In this document: positions 22,051 to 34,289 of the stretch, piece by piece
Layout: each line of letters opens with the position of its first letter
Position numbering within the stretch: the first letter of the stretch is position 1
Assembly (NCBI RefSeq): GCF_964656455.1
Contig: NC_135716.1
Coordinates: 78,654,484 to 78,718,483, forward strand
Reading direction: 5' to 3'
Source: Halichoerus grypus
Taxonomy: Eukaryota; Chordata; Mammalia; Carnivora; Phocidae
DNA length: 64,000 nt
The notes under the pieces: generated by a model
Seen by the model: only the letters and a program-made list of their open reading frames with translations
Databases searched by the model: none
Told to the model about the DNA's origin: nothing
Made by a program: the position numbers and the translations under genes

Positions 22051-24014
22051 TTTAATGTTGCTTGATTTTTGATGTTATATACTCATTCTACATTGCCACA
22101 TTCCACTTTTTGATAAATTGTATTTTTGTTTTTATTTAAATAAAAATATTTTTAAATTACTTTTAAGACTTCTTTGATACAAGTGATATTTAGAGGTATG
22201 TTATTTAATCATCAACTATTTGGTGGGGGATGTTCCAGTTACCTTTCTGTTATTTTAGCTTCACTTCATCATATTGTGAAAGCATTGTATGATTTTTATT
22301 ATTTTAAATGTGTTAATATGTATTTTATTGCCTATAATTTGATCTATCTTGGTAAATGTTGCATGTGAGCATGAGAATATTTTTTCTGCTATCAGTGGAT
22401 AAATCATTTTTAAAATATCAATTAAGAAAAGTTGATTTATAGTGCTGTTCAGATCAACTATACTGAATTTCTGCCTGTTTGATCTGTCAGTTGCTGAAAG
22501 AAGGATGATGAAGTCTCCAATCATAATCATGCTTTTGTGTATTTTTTCTCTCAGGCCCATCAGTTTTTGCCTCACGTATTTTGACACTCTTGTTAGTTGT
22601 GTACATGTTAAAAGATTTCAAGGTCTTCCTGTAAAACTATCATTCCTGTTAATCTATCTCGTTTGGAAGAGTCTTTTTTCCTGATATTTATATTGCTACT
22701 TCAACTTTTCTTCTTGTTTTTATTAATATAGCTTCCTCCATACTTTTAAGTTTAACCTATCAGATTATTTGCATTTAAAGGGTTTCTTGGTACACAACAC
22801 AACAACATTTGGTTGGGTCTTTTTTCTTTCTCCTCTATGCTGAAGCTCTATCTTTTAACTGATGTATTTAGACAATTGGTATTCAAAATAATTATTAGAT
22901 TAATATTTGCCATGTTTACTCATTTTCAATTTTTGTACTTATTTTTATTTTCTTCTCTTTCCACCTTCTCTGATTTGAACTGACCTTTCTATGACTACAT
23001 TTTTATCTCCTTTCTAAGTACATTTAACTATACATTTTAAAATCAGTAATTGTCCTAGTATTTGCTATGTATAAATCTAATTAATCTAAGTCGATCTTCA
23101 AATAACACTATATTGTTTCATTTGCCATGAATGTACCTTGTAAGAGAATATACCCAATTCCTCCCCTACATTCATTATGGCATTGTCATTCAACTTATCC
23201 AAATGTATAATAACCTTGTGAATGTTCTATTAATACTTTAGTTATGTTTTCAATTAAGAATAAGAAAAATAAATTATCTATTGTAGCTTCATTTATCCCT
23301 TCTCCTGTGCTCTTCATTTTTAGGCAGATTGGAGTTTCTCTGTTATATCATTTTCCTTCTCCCTGAAAAATTTCTTTTAACATTTATTCCAGAACATGTC
23401 TGCCAGGGATGAATTCCCTCAGTTTGAGTTTGTCTAAGAAAGTCTTTATTTCTCTTACACTTTTAAAGAATAGTTTTGTTATATATAGAATTCTAAGTTG
23501 GTGGAAATTTTTCCTTATATGTTTTAAATATTTTACTCCTTTCTTTTCTTGCTTGCATGATTTCTGATGAAAAGTTTGCTGTAATTTTTATCTTCAATCC
23601 TCTATTAGTAATGTGTTTCTTCCCCTGGATTATTTCAAGATTTTCTCTTTGCTTCTGGCTTTCTACATTAAATATAATATTACTAGGTATAGGTAATTTT
23701 GGTGTTTTAATGCTTGGTGTTGCCTGTTCACCCTGGATTTATGCTTTGGTGTCTGTCATTAATTTTGGAAATTTCTCAATTATTATTACTTTCAATATTT
23801 CCTTTACTCTGTTCTTTCTTTCTTCTTCTTCAAATATTTCAAGCATGTATATATGGTATCTTTTGAAACTGTCCCATACTTCTTGGATGTTTTATTGCTT
23901 TTTTTCATTCTTTTTCTTTCCTTTTTGCACTTAAGTTTGGTGACATTCTTTGGCTATGCCAAGTCTACTAATTAGAACAGCAAAGGCATTTGTTATTTCT
24001 CTTAGAGTGTTTTA

Positions 24015-24219
24015 GATTTTTTTTTAACATTTTATTTATTTATTTGAGAGAGAGAGAGACAGAGAGAAAGAGTGAGAGAGAGAGCATAACGAGGGGGAAG
24101 AGGGAGAAGCAGGTTCCCCACTGAGCAGGGAGCCTGACGCAGGGCTCCATCCCAGGACTCTGGGATCATGACCTGAGCCAAAGGCAGACACTTAACCAAC
24201 TGAGCCGCCAAGGTGCCTT
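24015..24219 (-). mobile_element. CAN-type SINE, minus strand
   Basis: Tail tttttttttaacattttatttatttatttgag-like with a GA-rich stretch, a middle part containing the revcomp of the catgatcccagagtcctggg zone, and a head ending at aaggtgcctt. A perfect 10-bp duplication gagtgtttta lies at 24005-24014 and 24220-24229. Confidence 0.93.
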
Positions 24220-24436
24220 GAGTGTTTTACATTTCTAACATTTCTTCTTAAATTCCTTTTTAGAGATTTAACTCTCTGATTTTGTTACTTATCTGTTCTC
24301 TTCTATTGTTTAATTTTTTTCTATTAGAGACTTAACAGCATTTTTAGTTCTCCCCCTGATGATTCTAAAATCTGTATTATATCTGATTGTAGTTCTAATG
24401 CTTGGTTTGTTTCTTGACACTTTTTTTGTTTTGTCT

Positions 24437-24673
24437 ATTAAGATTTTATTTTTTTAGAGCAGTTTTAGTTCACAGAAAAATTGAGAGGAAGATACAGGGA
24501 TTTCCCACATACCCCTTGGACACATACTAACACAGCCTCTGCCATTATCAACACCCCCACCAGAGCGGTAATTTGTTACAACTGATGAACCTATATTGAC
24601 ACATCATAATCACCCACTATCTATAGTTTACCCTAAGGTTCACTCTTGTTCTTGAATATTCTGTGGGTTTGGT
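24437..24673 (-). mobile_element. Antisense old L1 3'UTR fragment
   Basis: The block starting tattaagattttatttttttag and containing gagaggaagatacagggat, tttcccacataccccttgg and acaactgatgaacctat resembles a 3'UTR type common to old mammalian L1s, in reverse. It interrupts 5'-type L1 sequence on both sides, so it looks like a separate, truncated insertion. Confidence 0.55.
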
Positions 24674-25620
24674 CCCACATTGTGTTTTGCTTTGTATATT
24701 TTTTTTAATTTTGTGTTTATGTTATTGCTTACCATTTCTGTTGAAAGTTGCACATATTTTATACAGTAATAAGAACTGAGGGTAAACTGGGCTTACATGT
24801 TAATATATATATTAATTTGCTAACAATTGGGCTTTTTAAATCCTGTTTTTAGCTATGGTGGCCAGAGGCTTCAATTCCTATGGTTTTCTTCTTTCTCCTT
24901 TCTCTCTTGGCTTTTGCTTTCGCTATATACTCCTCCTCAGAGAGAGTTTGTATCTTGCAGCTCTTTCAAGTGTAATCTACTCTGACTTTACTGGAGTCCT
25001 GTTGGTGTATTGATAAGGTAGCAGGGATGAGAAACAGCCTACAATCTAATGATGAAACTCATTCCTTTAGTGGGTCTTTGTTTCTGGGCTGTGACCTTCA
25101 CTAGTTTTTCTCAAAGGTATAGCTTATTTTTGCCCTAGGAACAGGAGGGTTAGAGTAAGCTGGAGTGGGAGAACTACCATTCCCCAGGCACAGAAAAATT
25201 CTAGAGAGTTAGTCTTTTTCATGTAGACATAAATCATCTATTTCACAATGATTATTCTTCCCTTCCCTCTGCCAACAGGAGACCTTTCTGAGATTTTCAC
25301 CATTAGTACCTCATGGTTCCTGGAGGCGAAATCAGGCAAGTTATAAAGACCTCCCCTAAGACTGCAACACCTTGAGTTTGTCCTTATCATTCTAGTTCAC
25401 ATTTAGTCTCTGCCAATTTGTTAACATTGCCAGTTAATTGTTCCTATCAGTTTATAGCTCTAGGGATTTCTGCCCACATGAGCAGATCTTGGGTATCACT
25501 TTCTGGATTGGATGTCTCCAAATTTTGGTGTGGTGATGTACTCTACAGTCAGTTCTCTGATGAGTACAATAAAAGTCATTGATTTTCAGTTTGTTCAGCA
25601 TTATCTTGTTGTAAAAAAAT

Positions 25621-25866
25621 GGAGTGACAACTTCCAAATTCTTTGCATGTTTAATATTGAAACCAAACTGCCCCTCAAATATGTTTCTAATTATATTTTG
25701 AAAATATCCAAAACCATCTATTCAACTAAATGATAAAGTACTATTTTATAATGAATGCATATAGAATTTAATATTAAGTTGCTTAAAGTGAAACTTTAAA
25801 ATTTTATCATTTTTAATAAAATAACACTATTTACAATCTTATGCTTCAGTGTTCCTCTATTTAAAG
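25621..25866. other. No feature seen
   Basis: AT-rich sequence between the old antisense L1 and the next SINE. Confidence 0.4.
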
Positions 25867-25874
25867 AATAAATT

Positions 25875-26081
25875 AGATGGGCACCTGGGTGGCTCAGTCG
25901 TTAAGCATCTGCCTTCGGCTCAGGTCATGATCCCAGGGTCCTGGGATCGAGCCCCGCATCGGGCTCCCTGCTCGGCAGGAAGCCTGCTTCTCCCTCTCCC
26001 ACTCCCCCTGCTTGTGTTCCCTCTCTCGCGCTGTGTCTCTCTCTGTCAAATAAATAAATAAAATCTTTAAAATAAAAAAAA
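25875..26081 (+). mobile_element. Young CAN-type SINE
   Basis: Complete: head agatgggcacctgggtggct, B box ggatcgagccc, ccccctgcttgtgttccctc 3' half, caaataaataaataaaat tail. The flanking repeat aataaatt is at 25867-25874 and 26082-26089. It is very similar to 9272 and 16225. Confidence 0.95.
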
Positions 26082-26089
26082 AATAAATT

Positions 26090-27199
26090 GGTGTCATGTT
26101 TCATTCATACATATCTAGATACACATATAAAAGTACTTAATAGCAATACGAAATTTTTAATATTGCAAAATCTTTTCAACTGTCAGCTATAACTGTTGCA
26201 AATGCTATGCTAACTTGTGAATATTCCAGGAAACCATAAGTTAGAACAGAAAGAAAACAAAATGATTGTTTGGCTCTACTAAGAAAGCATATTTTGTTAT
26301 GCAAGAACATAGTGCATTCATGCACCTGAGAGTATCTGACATGTTACTTATTTCTCTTACTTAAGCACTTCACTATTCAAAAGTCTCCTTGTTTTTCATG
26401 TAGTCCAAATAACAAACATTTATGGCATTCAGAAAAAATCTTTTGTTTTATGGATTTAGAACATCAGATACTGAGAAAGCTTTCCTGGAGCCTGACTTGT
26501 ATTAATTACTAGCTCCATGTTTAGGGTTGTGAATCTTACCATGTGAAAGCTGAGTTCAGGATCCTGCATGACAGTGGAGCCAGATGTGCTAAACACAAGT
26601 ATTTGTGATCAGTGGAGTTCTACAAAGCCTGGGGTCCATAGTGGAATCAATACGCTCAGAATAGTATCATTTCCATTAATGTGATATTTCTCTTAACTAT
26701 CTGAGTTTTCTGTAATGTATTTTATTGCTTTATATATTTTTACATGCAAGTCTTATAAAGATTGTCTCATTTATTATAATGCATATTTTATAGTTTTGGC
26801 ATTTTAAGGAATTTGTATTTTATTATATTCTCAAAATGCTTGTTCCTGTTCTATAGAAATATCACACATTAACATGAATTTATCTTATACATAATAATTT
26901 TGCTAGTCTCTTGGGTTTGATAATTTGAGATTGAGGGGTGTGTCTATGTAGACAAATAAAGACCTCATATGCAAATAGTAGCAGTATTTTATTCTATTTC
27001 TTCATTCCTTATATTTTTATACTATTTACTATTTTTCTGTGGCAAGGCTATTAGTGCTATATTAAAAGAAGTACTGAAATTAAACCTTTCTGTCATGCTG
27101 TTGAATTTACAAGGATTTTTTAATTCTCGTCCATCCAGCGAAGACAATATTTGCTGGATTTTTTGAAAAATACACTTCACCTAATCAACAGTAAATTTT
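26090..27199. other. No gene seen
   Basis: AT-rich sequence, no supported feature on either strand. Confidence 0.4.
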
Positions 27200-27570
27200 T
27201 TAATGTTGTTTTATTTTATTATTTTTCGTTCACATTTTCTTTTTCTTTGATGAATGGTAGCTGCATTTCATAAAATGATTTTGCATTTAATGAGATGGCA
27301 GTTTTCTTAAATTTCTTTAGGAGGTGAATTTCATTAATTGATTTTCTAATGTCAAACACACATTTCTCACCTATAATAAACCCAATGATGTAATGATTAT
27401 TATCTGTCTTATACTGCATTCCATTTGTTAATTTTTATTTAATCCAGTTGCGTCTCTGTATTTGAGTAAAATTGATATTTTTCCCCTTTATCTCACTCTG
27501 ATTTTCTAATTTTCTTATCCAGTTATATTAGTCATATAGAATAATGAATAATGTAGAATTAGGATATTTC
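27200..27570 (-). mobile_element. Probable antisense ancient L1 ORF2 fragment
   Basis: A series of weak matches in the order expected for reversed L1 ORF2: atttaatgagatggc, attaattgattttctaatgtcaaac, aataaacccaatgatgt, gcgtctctgtatttgagt. Divergence is high, so this is a tentative call. Confidence 0.4.
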
Positions 27571-27611
27571 TTTCTTTTTTGTTCTCTGATAATTTTTGCA
27601 TTATATTGAAA

Positions 27612-28520
27612 TGATCTAGGGACAGTGATGTCGCCAAGATGGCAGAGCAGGAGACAGCCTCTGCTTCCCCACAAAAAACAGCAATTAGGTACCTACACAC
27701 AAATGAAAATAAATCTAAGAGAGCTCAGAAGTCCAGTTAAAAAAGTTTAGTAACACAATGGAACCAAATAACAGAATAATCACACAAAAGGTTTAGGAAG
27801 AACAGATTCATTTTCTTGCATCATCCCATCCCCTAGGCTGGCACTACTCAGCACCAAGATGGACCTCCTCTGCTTAAGAGAGTTCCCCTCTCCAGGAAAA
27901 GGAGAATGGGTTGAGTGACCAGCTACCCCAGCCTTTCAAGGAACTACACAAAAGACCTGCTTCAGTTTTACCACACCCAGAGACAGGCAAAGCTGAGACT
28001 TCTAAAGATGGTTAAGAACAAGGAAGAAGGGTTGGGGTTACCAGTATCAGCCACTCAGGAGGAGAACCTGCAATTCTCAGTGGCTTGCTCTGCAGAAGTC
28101 TTCAGCAGCCTTCACAACTGAGGACTTCCACAGCTCTTGCAAATACTGCAGATCCCCTAGCTTTCATCACTGAGAGCATTGCCTTGGACCCCAGCAGACT
28201 TTTCCACAGATGACCATATCAGATTTATCACTGAGGAAACCAATGGCTAGCACAGCCCTTGTGGATGCCCTGCAGAGTTTGCTGACAAAGTTTTTATAGA
28301 TAGGTTTTTGTGTCTGCAGTCATCAATTGCCTGAGTCTCCCAATGTTCCCTCAACCTCTTCCCACTGCAACCTACATCCATACCAATAGCTAGCTGTGGT
28401 CTCTGTCACTGTGCTGTATGTATGCACACGCCAGCGCAGGACTCCATGGCTACCACTCACTATTGTGTATGTGTCTGAAGCTAGACCTGCATCTCTATTG
28501 ATAGCACCATTGAGTAAGGA
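27612..28520 (+). mobile_element. Old L1 5'-region fragment (5'UTR-like)
   Basis: It starts with gtcgccaagatggcagagcagg, the L1-type 5' start with an aagatggca motif, and continues as moderately GC-rich sequence without an ORF1. It has the same orientation as the ORF2 remnant at 28985, and an LTR lies between them. Whether the two belonged to one element is inference. Confidence 0.5.
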
Positions 28521-28807
28521 CTAGTGATAACACCTTCAATGGCTTACTTCTTTTTGGGTCCAGTAATTCTTGGTTGGTCACAAGTAGCTGTTATAACAAG
28601 ACCTCACCTCTAACACCTAGGACAGGATGGTCTAGTTGTTCCCTTATCTCTAGTTTCCTTTCATCTCCCATATTTTGAATTTTGTAAGCCTGATCCCATG
28701 GCCCCCTACTTATCTCTCCCTACCTAGCCTGTCTGTCCCTTATTCATTCCTTCCCCTGGATCCCAGGGAGAAATGTTAAACAGATTTAAGCTCCCTGGTC
28801 AGTTTTC

Positions 28808-28815
28808 TATAAAAG
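28808..28815 (+). promoter_or_regulatory. LTR TATA box
   Basis: The tataaaag element lies about 78 bp before an AATAAA signal, the usual compact U3-R arrangement of an ERV1 LTR. Present activity is unknown. Confidence 0.6.
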
Positions 28816-28892
28816 ACCATCCCTAAAAGCCCTCAGTGGCAACACTGTTGGGACCCGTCTCAATTCTGAGAGCTTTTTCTGTATCCTTGCTT

Positions 28893-28898
28893 AATAAA
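28893..28898 (+). terminator. LTR polyadenylation signal AATAAA
   Basis: Canonical hexamer in cttgcttaataaacttc, followed by a T/C-rich tract, as in the R region of ERV1 LTRs. Confidence 0.6.
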
Positions 28899-28984
28899 CT
28901 TCTATCGCTTTACTTGCTCTCCTTTGTCCACAAGATTCATTCTTCGGCTCCAGGAGACAAGATCCTAGCTCTCCCACACCATTT

Positions 28985-31803
28985 GCAGGTGATACCACAG
29001 AAATACAAAAGATCATAATATACTACAATGGATACACAATAAGCCAACAAATTGGAAAACCTATAAGAAATGGATGAATTCCTAGAAACATAGAACTTAC
29101 CAACACTGAATTATGAAGAAACAGAAAATCTGAACAGACCAATAACAAACAAGAAGACTGAATCAGTAATCAAAAAACTCCCCCAAAAAGAGAAACAAAG
29201 CACTAGATGGCTTCAAAGTGAATTCTAAAAAAAAATTAAAAAATAAAAAAAAAATAAAGAATAATTAATACCAAGTCTTCTAAATTCTTCCAAAAATTGA
29301 AGAGGATGGACTATTCTCGAACTCATTTAACAAGGAGGACACCATTATCCTGGTACAAAAGCTAGATAAGAACACTGCAAAAAAAGAAAGCTACTGGCTA
29401 ATATCCATCATGAATATAGATGAAAATGTCTTCAACAAGATGCTAGTAAACTGAATTCAGCAGCATGTAAAAAGAATCATACACCATGATCAAGTGGGAT
29501 TTACCTCTGAGATACAAGAATGGTTCAACATACTGAATCAATAAATGTGATACTCTTTATTGATAAAATTAAAGAAATATGATCATCTCAATAAATACAG
29601 AAAAAGCCTTTAACAAAATTCAATATTCTTTCATGATAAAAACTATCAACAAAGAGTGTATAGAAGAAACATATCTCAATGTAATAAATGGCATCTACTG
29701 CAAGCCCAAAACTAACATCATAGCCAATGGTGAAAAGTTGAAACCTTTCCTGTAAGATCAGAAGACCAGGACAAGAATAGGAGCAAGACCCTCACTATTC
29801 CTACTCAACATATTACTGAAAATCCTAGGAAAGCAATTAGGAAAAATAAAGAAATAAAAGGCAACTAAATTAGAAAGATCTAAAATCATGTTTTCAGGTG
29901 CATCATCTCATATATAGAAAATCAAAACTCCACCAAAAAGCTATTAAAACTATTCAATTAATTCATTAAAGTTGCAGGATACAAAATCAACATACAAAAA
30001 TTGATTTCCTTTTTATTCACTAACAACAAACTGCATACAATAGGAAAAAGAAAATAACCTCAGGGGTGCCTGGGTGGTACAGTCAGCTGAGCATCTGACT
30101 CTTGGTTTCGGCTCAGGTCATGATCTCAGGGTTAAGAGATCCAGTCCTGCTTCAGGCTCTGCACTCAATATAGAGTCTGCTTGAGTTTCTCTCCCTCTCT
30201 CTCTGCCCCTCCCCCACTCTCTCTCTCAAATAAATAAATCAATTAAATATTTTTTTTTAAAAAAGAAAATAACCCCACTCACAATAGCATCAAAAACAAT
30301 AAAATATTTAGGAATGAATTTAATCAAAGAGGTGACAAATGTGTACATGGAAAACTATTACATTGATGAAATAAATTGAAGAAGATACAAACAAATGAAA
30401 AAACACCCTATGTTCATGGAGTGGAAGAAAAAATATTGTTAAAATGTCCATACTACTGAAAGCCATCTGTAGATTCAATGCAATTCTTGTCAAAATTACA
30501 ATAACACTTTTCACAGAAATAGAAAAAACAATCCTTAAATTTATACAGAACCACAAAAGACCAAAGCAGTTTTGAGAAATGACAAAGGTGGAGGCATTGA
30601 CGTTCTGATTTCAAACCATATTACAAATCTATAGTAATCAACACAAATAGACCAGTGAAACAGAATAAAGAGCTCAGAAATAATGCATATAAGGTCAACT
30701 AAAATTTGGCAAGAAAGCTAAGAATACCGAATGAAGAGATGATAGTCTCTTCAATAAATGGTGTTGGGAAAACTGGACCCCTATCTTACACCACTCACTG
30801 AAATTAACTTGAAATGGATTAAGGACTTAAACATCAGACTTGAAACCATAAGACTTCTATAAGAATACATAAGGAAAAATCTCCTTAACATTGGACTTAG
30901 TATTTTTTTTTATACCAAAAACAGGCAATGACAGCAAAAATATGGGTAGGTTGTGCTACAGCAAACTAATAAGCTTTCATACAACAACAGAAACAGTCAA
31001 TAAAATACAAAGGCCACCTATGGAATGGGAGAAAATATTTCCAAGCTATATATCTGATAAGGATATAATACCCAAAATATATAAGAAACTCAGACAGCTT
31101 GATAGCAGTAAAACTAATAATAAAACTGAAAAAGTATGGTGTTTCTTCAAAAATTAAAAATAGAATTAGCATTATGATCCAGTGATCCCATGTCTGGGTA
31201 TATATCTAGAAGAAATGAAATTAGTACCTCAAAAAGATGTTTGTACTCCTCATGTTCACTGCAGCATTTACAATAAGTAAGACATAGAAACAACCTAAGT
31301 GTGTGTGTTTGTGTAATAGAATCTTTCAGCCATTTAAAAGGAGGAAATTCTGTTTTTTGTAAACAACATGGATGAACATAAAGGAAATTATGTTAATCAA
31401 ATAAGTCAGACAGAAAAGACAAATGTATTATCTCACTTATATGTGGACTCTAAAAAAGTTGATCGTTTAGAAACAGAGAGTAGATTGGTAGTTGCCAGTG
31501 GATGAGATAAGGGGGAAATAAGGAGATGTGGGTCAAAGGGTACAAATTTCTAGTGTAAGATAAATAAATTTCAGGGATCTAGTGTATAGAATGGTGACTA
31601 CTCCATTGTATATTTGAAAGTTCTTAAGAGAGTAGATCTTTAATGCTCTTGTTACAAAGAAAAAAAATAGTAGTTATGTGAGGTGATATATGTATTAATT
31701 GACCTCACTGTGGTAATCATTCTACATTATACACATGTATCAAATCATCATATAATATACCTTAAACTTATACAATGTTATATTCAACAATAAAGCAGGG
31801 TGG
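28985..31803 (+). mobile_element. Old L1 (L1M-like) ORF2 and 3'UTR remnant
   Basis: It starts at ggtgataccacagaaatac, a middle ORF2 landmark, and proceeds through reverse transcriptase-like blocks, for example catgatcaagtgggattta (29487-29505) and tcaataaatacagaaaaagc (29588). The C-terminal part is at 30740-31160 and the 3'UTR runs to cttatacaatgttatattcaa near 31785. Frames are broken throughout. An A-rich insertion at 29226-29265 and a SINE at 30060 interrupt it. There is a gap in the C-terminal zone near 31130-31150, where text jumps from the post-RT part to the near-3' part. Confidence 0.8.
30060..30259 (+). mobile_element. CAN-type SINE inside old L1
   Basis: Head ggggtgcctgggtggtacag and the 'gactcttggtttcggctcag' variant, CT-rich part, caaataaataaatcaatt tail. 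A 15-bp duplication aaaaagaaaataacc lies at 30045-30059 and 30260-30274. The variant matches an older SINE subfamily, like 38909 and 42104. Confidence 0.95.
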
Positions 31804-31869
31804 GGGGGGAGATTGAATAACTGGTGAAACTTACAGGTTAAACTATTCTGCCTCTGGGGAGATAGTTAA

Positions 31870-32709
31870 CATTTCCATTCTTTTAAAGTATACAGTTCAG
31901 TGGTTTTCAGTGTATTCACAAGATTGTTTACCTATCACTAGTATCTAATTCCAGAACATTTTTGTTACCCTCAAAAGAAACCTGTACCAATTAGTGGGTC
32001 ATTTCTTTATTGCCACTCCCATTAATCTCTCTTCCAATTCTTTGTTAGCTTGTTTGTTTTGTTTTGAGTTGGTCCTGAAAAACTATTTCAGGAATTTTGC
32101 AATTTTATACAAATTTTCAAATGTATGAAGAGTTTAAGGGTCTGCTTTTGATAACAATTACTGAAACCCCTGTTGACTTATTTCTCAGTTTTGCAATTTT
32201 CATTCACATTTTCTTACCTCTTCCTCCTGTTGGTGATAAATTTTTATTGCATGCAGAACATTGTATTTGAAAGGGTATTTACAGAAATAATTGGCAGTCT
32301 AAGATGAGGTTATCTGCCTCCAGAGAAGAGATATTTGCTTCTGTCTGTACCTGGAGACACTAGTACTCCAGGACCATTTAAGCTAATTTTGGCATTGGAG
32401 ATCACTTGAGGCTGAGCAGCAGTCCCGAGTGAGGAACTGTCTACTTCAGGTTTATTCTTACTCTTAACATGTGGCTTTTGAAGGTCCCAACACTCGGTAA
32501 GCCCTACTTCAAATTACTATCACCATAGTGCCACAAAGTTGTCAAATTCCTCCCAAATTGGAAAATACAGAGGAAATGTGGACCAAGCACACAGCACACA
32601 TTGCTGGATTGCTATTCTCTACTAGATCCTTCCTTTATCATTAGCTCTCTTTTGCCGCCTTTGAGTATATGTTCTTATAATTGGTAAGTTTTTTGCTGTG
32701 TGTGTGTGT

Positions 32710-32760
<51 letters not shown>

Positions 32761-33420
32761 TGGGGTGGAATAGCAGAAGTGGAAAACCTTGTTTGAAGAA
32801 TTTTTTAAATTTTTGTATTAATCTTTTGCTTTTTGGAGCTTTTCATTTTGACACTTGAGCTTCATTGACCTCTATTGTGTCTCTGCTTTCCACTGTAATT
32901 CTCATTTTTATGATTTCTTTCTTATTGCACTTTTCTTAATATTTAAAATAATCGTTAGTCTTGGATTTTTCTCCAATAAATGCATTAATGGTTGTATGTT
33001 TTTCTGTGTATGAATTTTTATATTTAATCATTTCTATATTACAATTTTGTATACATATGCATGCATTTCCATTATGATTTCTTCCTGAACTATGAGTTAC
33101 TTAGGAGATTAAATTTAATCTCCAATGTTTTCATTTCCAAATATATGGAGGTTTCAATGACTTTCTTTTGTTATTGTCAACTTAGTTGTGTTGACTTAAT
33201 TGTGCTGTAGTCAGAGAATACAGTCTATGTGATACCCATACTTGTTTTATGGACTTGATTTGAAAGGAAGAGGTTTTCTCCAATCACCCAGTGCAATGTT
33301 CTATGTGCAGTCTGTTAGACCACAACATGTGTTTCTGTAAAGCAAATTCACTCACATATGTTACATTAATAGGGGAATTATTCTGGAATAGAGTAAAAAT
33401 TGCGTTGATTCATTCATCTA
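31870..33420 (-). mobile_element. Antisense ancient L1 pieces
   Basis: 31870-32040 resembles a reversed old L1 3'UTR (ttaaagtatacagttcagtgg). 33060-33340 resembles the reversed ORF2 endonuclease zone (gtgctgtagtcagagaatac). Sequence between them is poorly recognisable and holds the TG repeat. I cannot prove that these are one element. Confidence 0.45.
32697..32759. repeat. (TG)n microsatellite
   Basis: About 31 TG/GT units with one interruption (gtgtgtgtgtggtgtgtg near 32710). Such a long run is likely length-polymorphic. Confidence 0.97.
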
Positions 33421-33981
33421 CAACACATCCTTGAGGAGGCAGAATGATAGCAGAATTGTGATTTTTATGACGAAATGGAACAATGTTCAACATTGCTGCT
33501 ATACCAGCAGGAAGAGCACTTCAGCATCTATCTTAAGATGATGGGAACAGGACTCCCTCCTTGAAACTGGCATTCCGGGCTCCATCCCAGAGAGGCCCAC
33601 TCCCCACTCCTGCTGTGCTTGGCTCTTGCTCAGCGCCCTGCTGCCTGTGACCATCCTAACAGGAGCACCGACTCATGCTCATTTCCAGCCATCTTGTCTC
33701 AGCAACCACCAGCCATGGTCCAAATAAAGTTTTGCCATCATTACTACTCTGTTGTTTTGATACATTTTTAGTAACCACTGTGACAGCATCTGTTGACACT
33801 AAGCCATCTGCATGGGATGGGCAGTGCAGATTATCCCCTGGAGTCTTAATTACTTTTGTTTTGTTTTGTTTTGTTTTGTTTTGTGAGCTTTTTACAAAGC
33901 CACATAGTTTTGTACTGTCCTCTCCAATCCTCCTTTTCTCATGGTGCAAATCTTCCATACATTTTGCTAGTGAAGTAAGTC
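33421..33981. other. Unrecognised, less AT-rich segment
   Basis: 33540-33720 has a higher GC content than its surroundings and an AATAAA at 33723-33728, but no conserved open frame. A (TTTTG)n run lies at 33858-33887. I cannot assign a family. A 122-codon plus frame (33675-34043) crosses into L1 and is not coding. Confidence 0.4.
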
Positions 33982-34285
33982 TGTCAGAGAGAAATATCAT
34001 ATGGTTTCACTCACATGTGGAATTTAAGAAACAAAACAAATGAGCAAGAAAAAAAAGAGAGAAAGAGAGTGACGAACCAAAATACAGACTCTTAACCATA
34101 AAGAATACACCGATAGTTACCAGAAGGGAGATGGGAGGGGAGATGGGTGAAACAGGTCAAGGGGATTAAGAGTACATTTATCCTGATGAGTACTAAGTAA
34201 TGTATAGAAATGTTGAATTGCTATACTGTACATCTGAAATTAATATAACATTGTATGTTAACTATACTGGAATTAAAATGAGAAA
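33982..34285 (+). mobile_element. L1 3' end fragment
   Basis: Typical old L1 3' sequence: gaaatatcatatggtttcac, atgggtgaaacaggtcaagg, then gtatgttaactatactggaa at the end. It is 5'-truncated at the ORF2/3'UTR border. Confidence 0.8.
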
Positions 34286-34289
34286 CTTA

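Larger units (their letters stand above)
17850..25620 (-). mobile_element. Old, long antisense L1 (L1M-like), heavily interrupted
   Basis: Read on the minus strand, the right end (about 23330-25620) resembles the 5' region of old mammalian L1s, with for example the revcomp of ccagaacatgtctgccaggg at 23392-23411. About 19500-23300 resembles ORF2, including the 'aattctaagttggtgg' and 'cttggtaaatgt' type landmarks. The left end (17860-18530) is the ORF2 C-terminus plus 3'UTR, with landmarks ggaatcatacagcatga and ggataaatgcccaggagtg. It is interrupted by a younger L1 (18541-19495), two SINEs, a U6 fragment and possibly another L1 3'UTR. All frames are dead. The exact subfamily and the boundaries, especially the right one, need a library search. 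Confidence 0.65.
28610..28974 (+). mobile_element. Solo LTR of an endogenous gammaretrovirus-like (ERV1) element
   Basis: The 3' half has LTR architecture: a TATA box tataaaag at 28808-28815, gtgg-caacactgttgggacccg downstream, an AATAAA poly-A signal at 28893-28898, then a T/C-rich U5 with attcattcttcggctccagg (28937-28956) and an end at ctctccca-ca. This arrangement is typical of class I ERV LTRs. No internal viral genes flank it on either side, so it is a solo LTR. The 5' boundary is uncertain because no matching TG-start inverted repeat is obvious. Confidence 0.72.

Noticed and set aside
23557..23934. 125-codon hydrophobic plus frame resembling a membrane protein
   Set aside because: It is the complement of the 5' region of the old antisense L1; its hydrophobicity comes from T-rich codons.
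25849..26061. A recurring small protein with motif [20 protein letters not shown] seen at 9056-9268 (-), 16225-16401, 25849-26061, 37556-37762 and 62516-62791 (-)
   Set aside because: It is the same frame read through different SINE copies. It ends in the CT-rich tail and has no independent start, so it is a repeat translation and not a gene family.
33675..34043. 122-codon plus frame and 114-codon minus frame as a gene
   Set aside because: They run through a (TTTTG)n repeat and into an L1 3' end, and have no recognisable domain.
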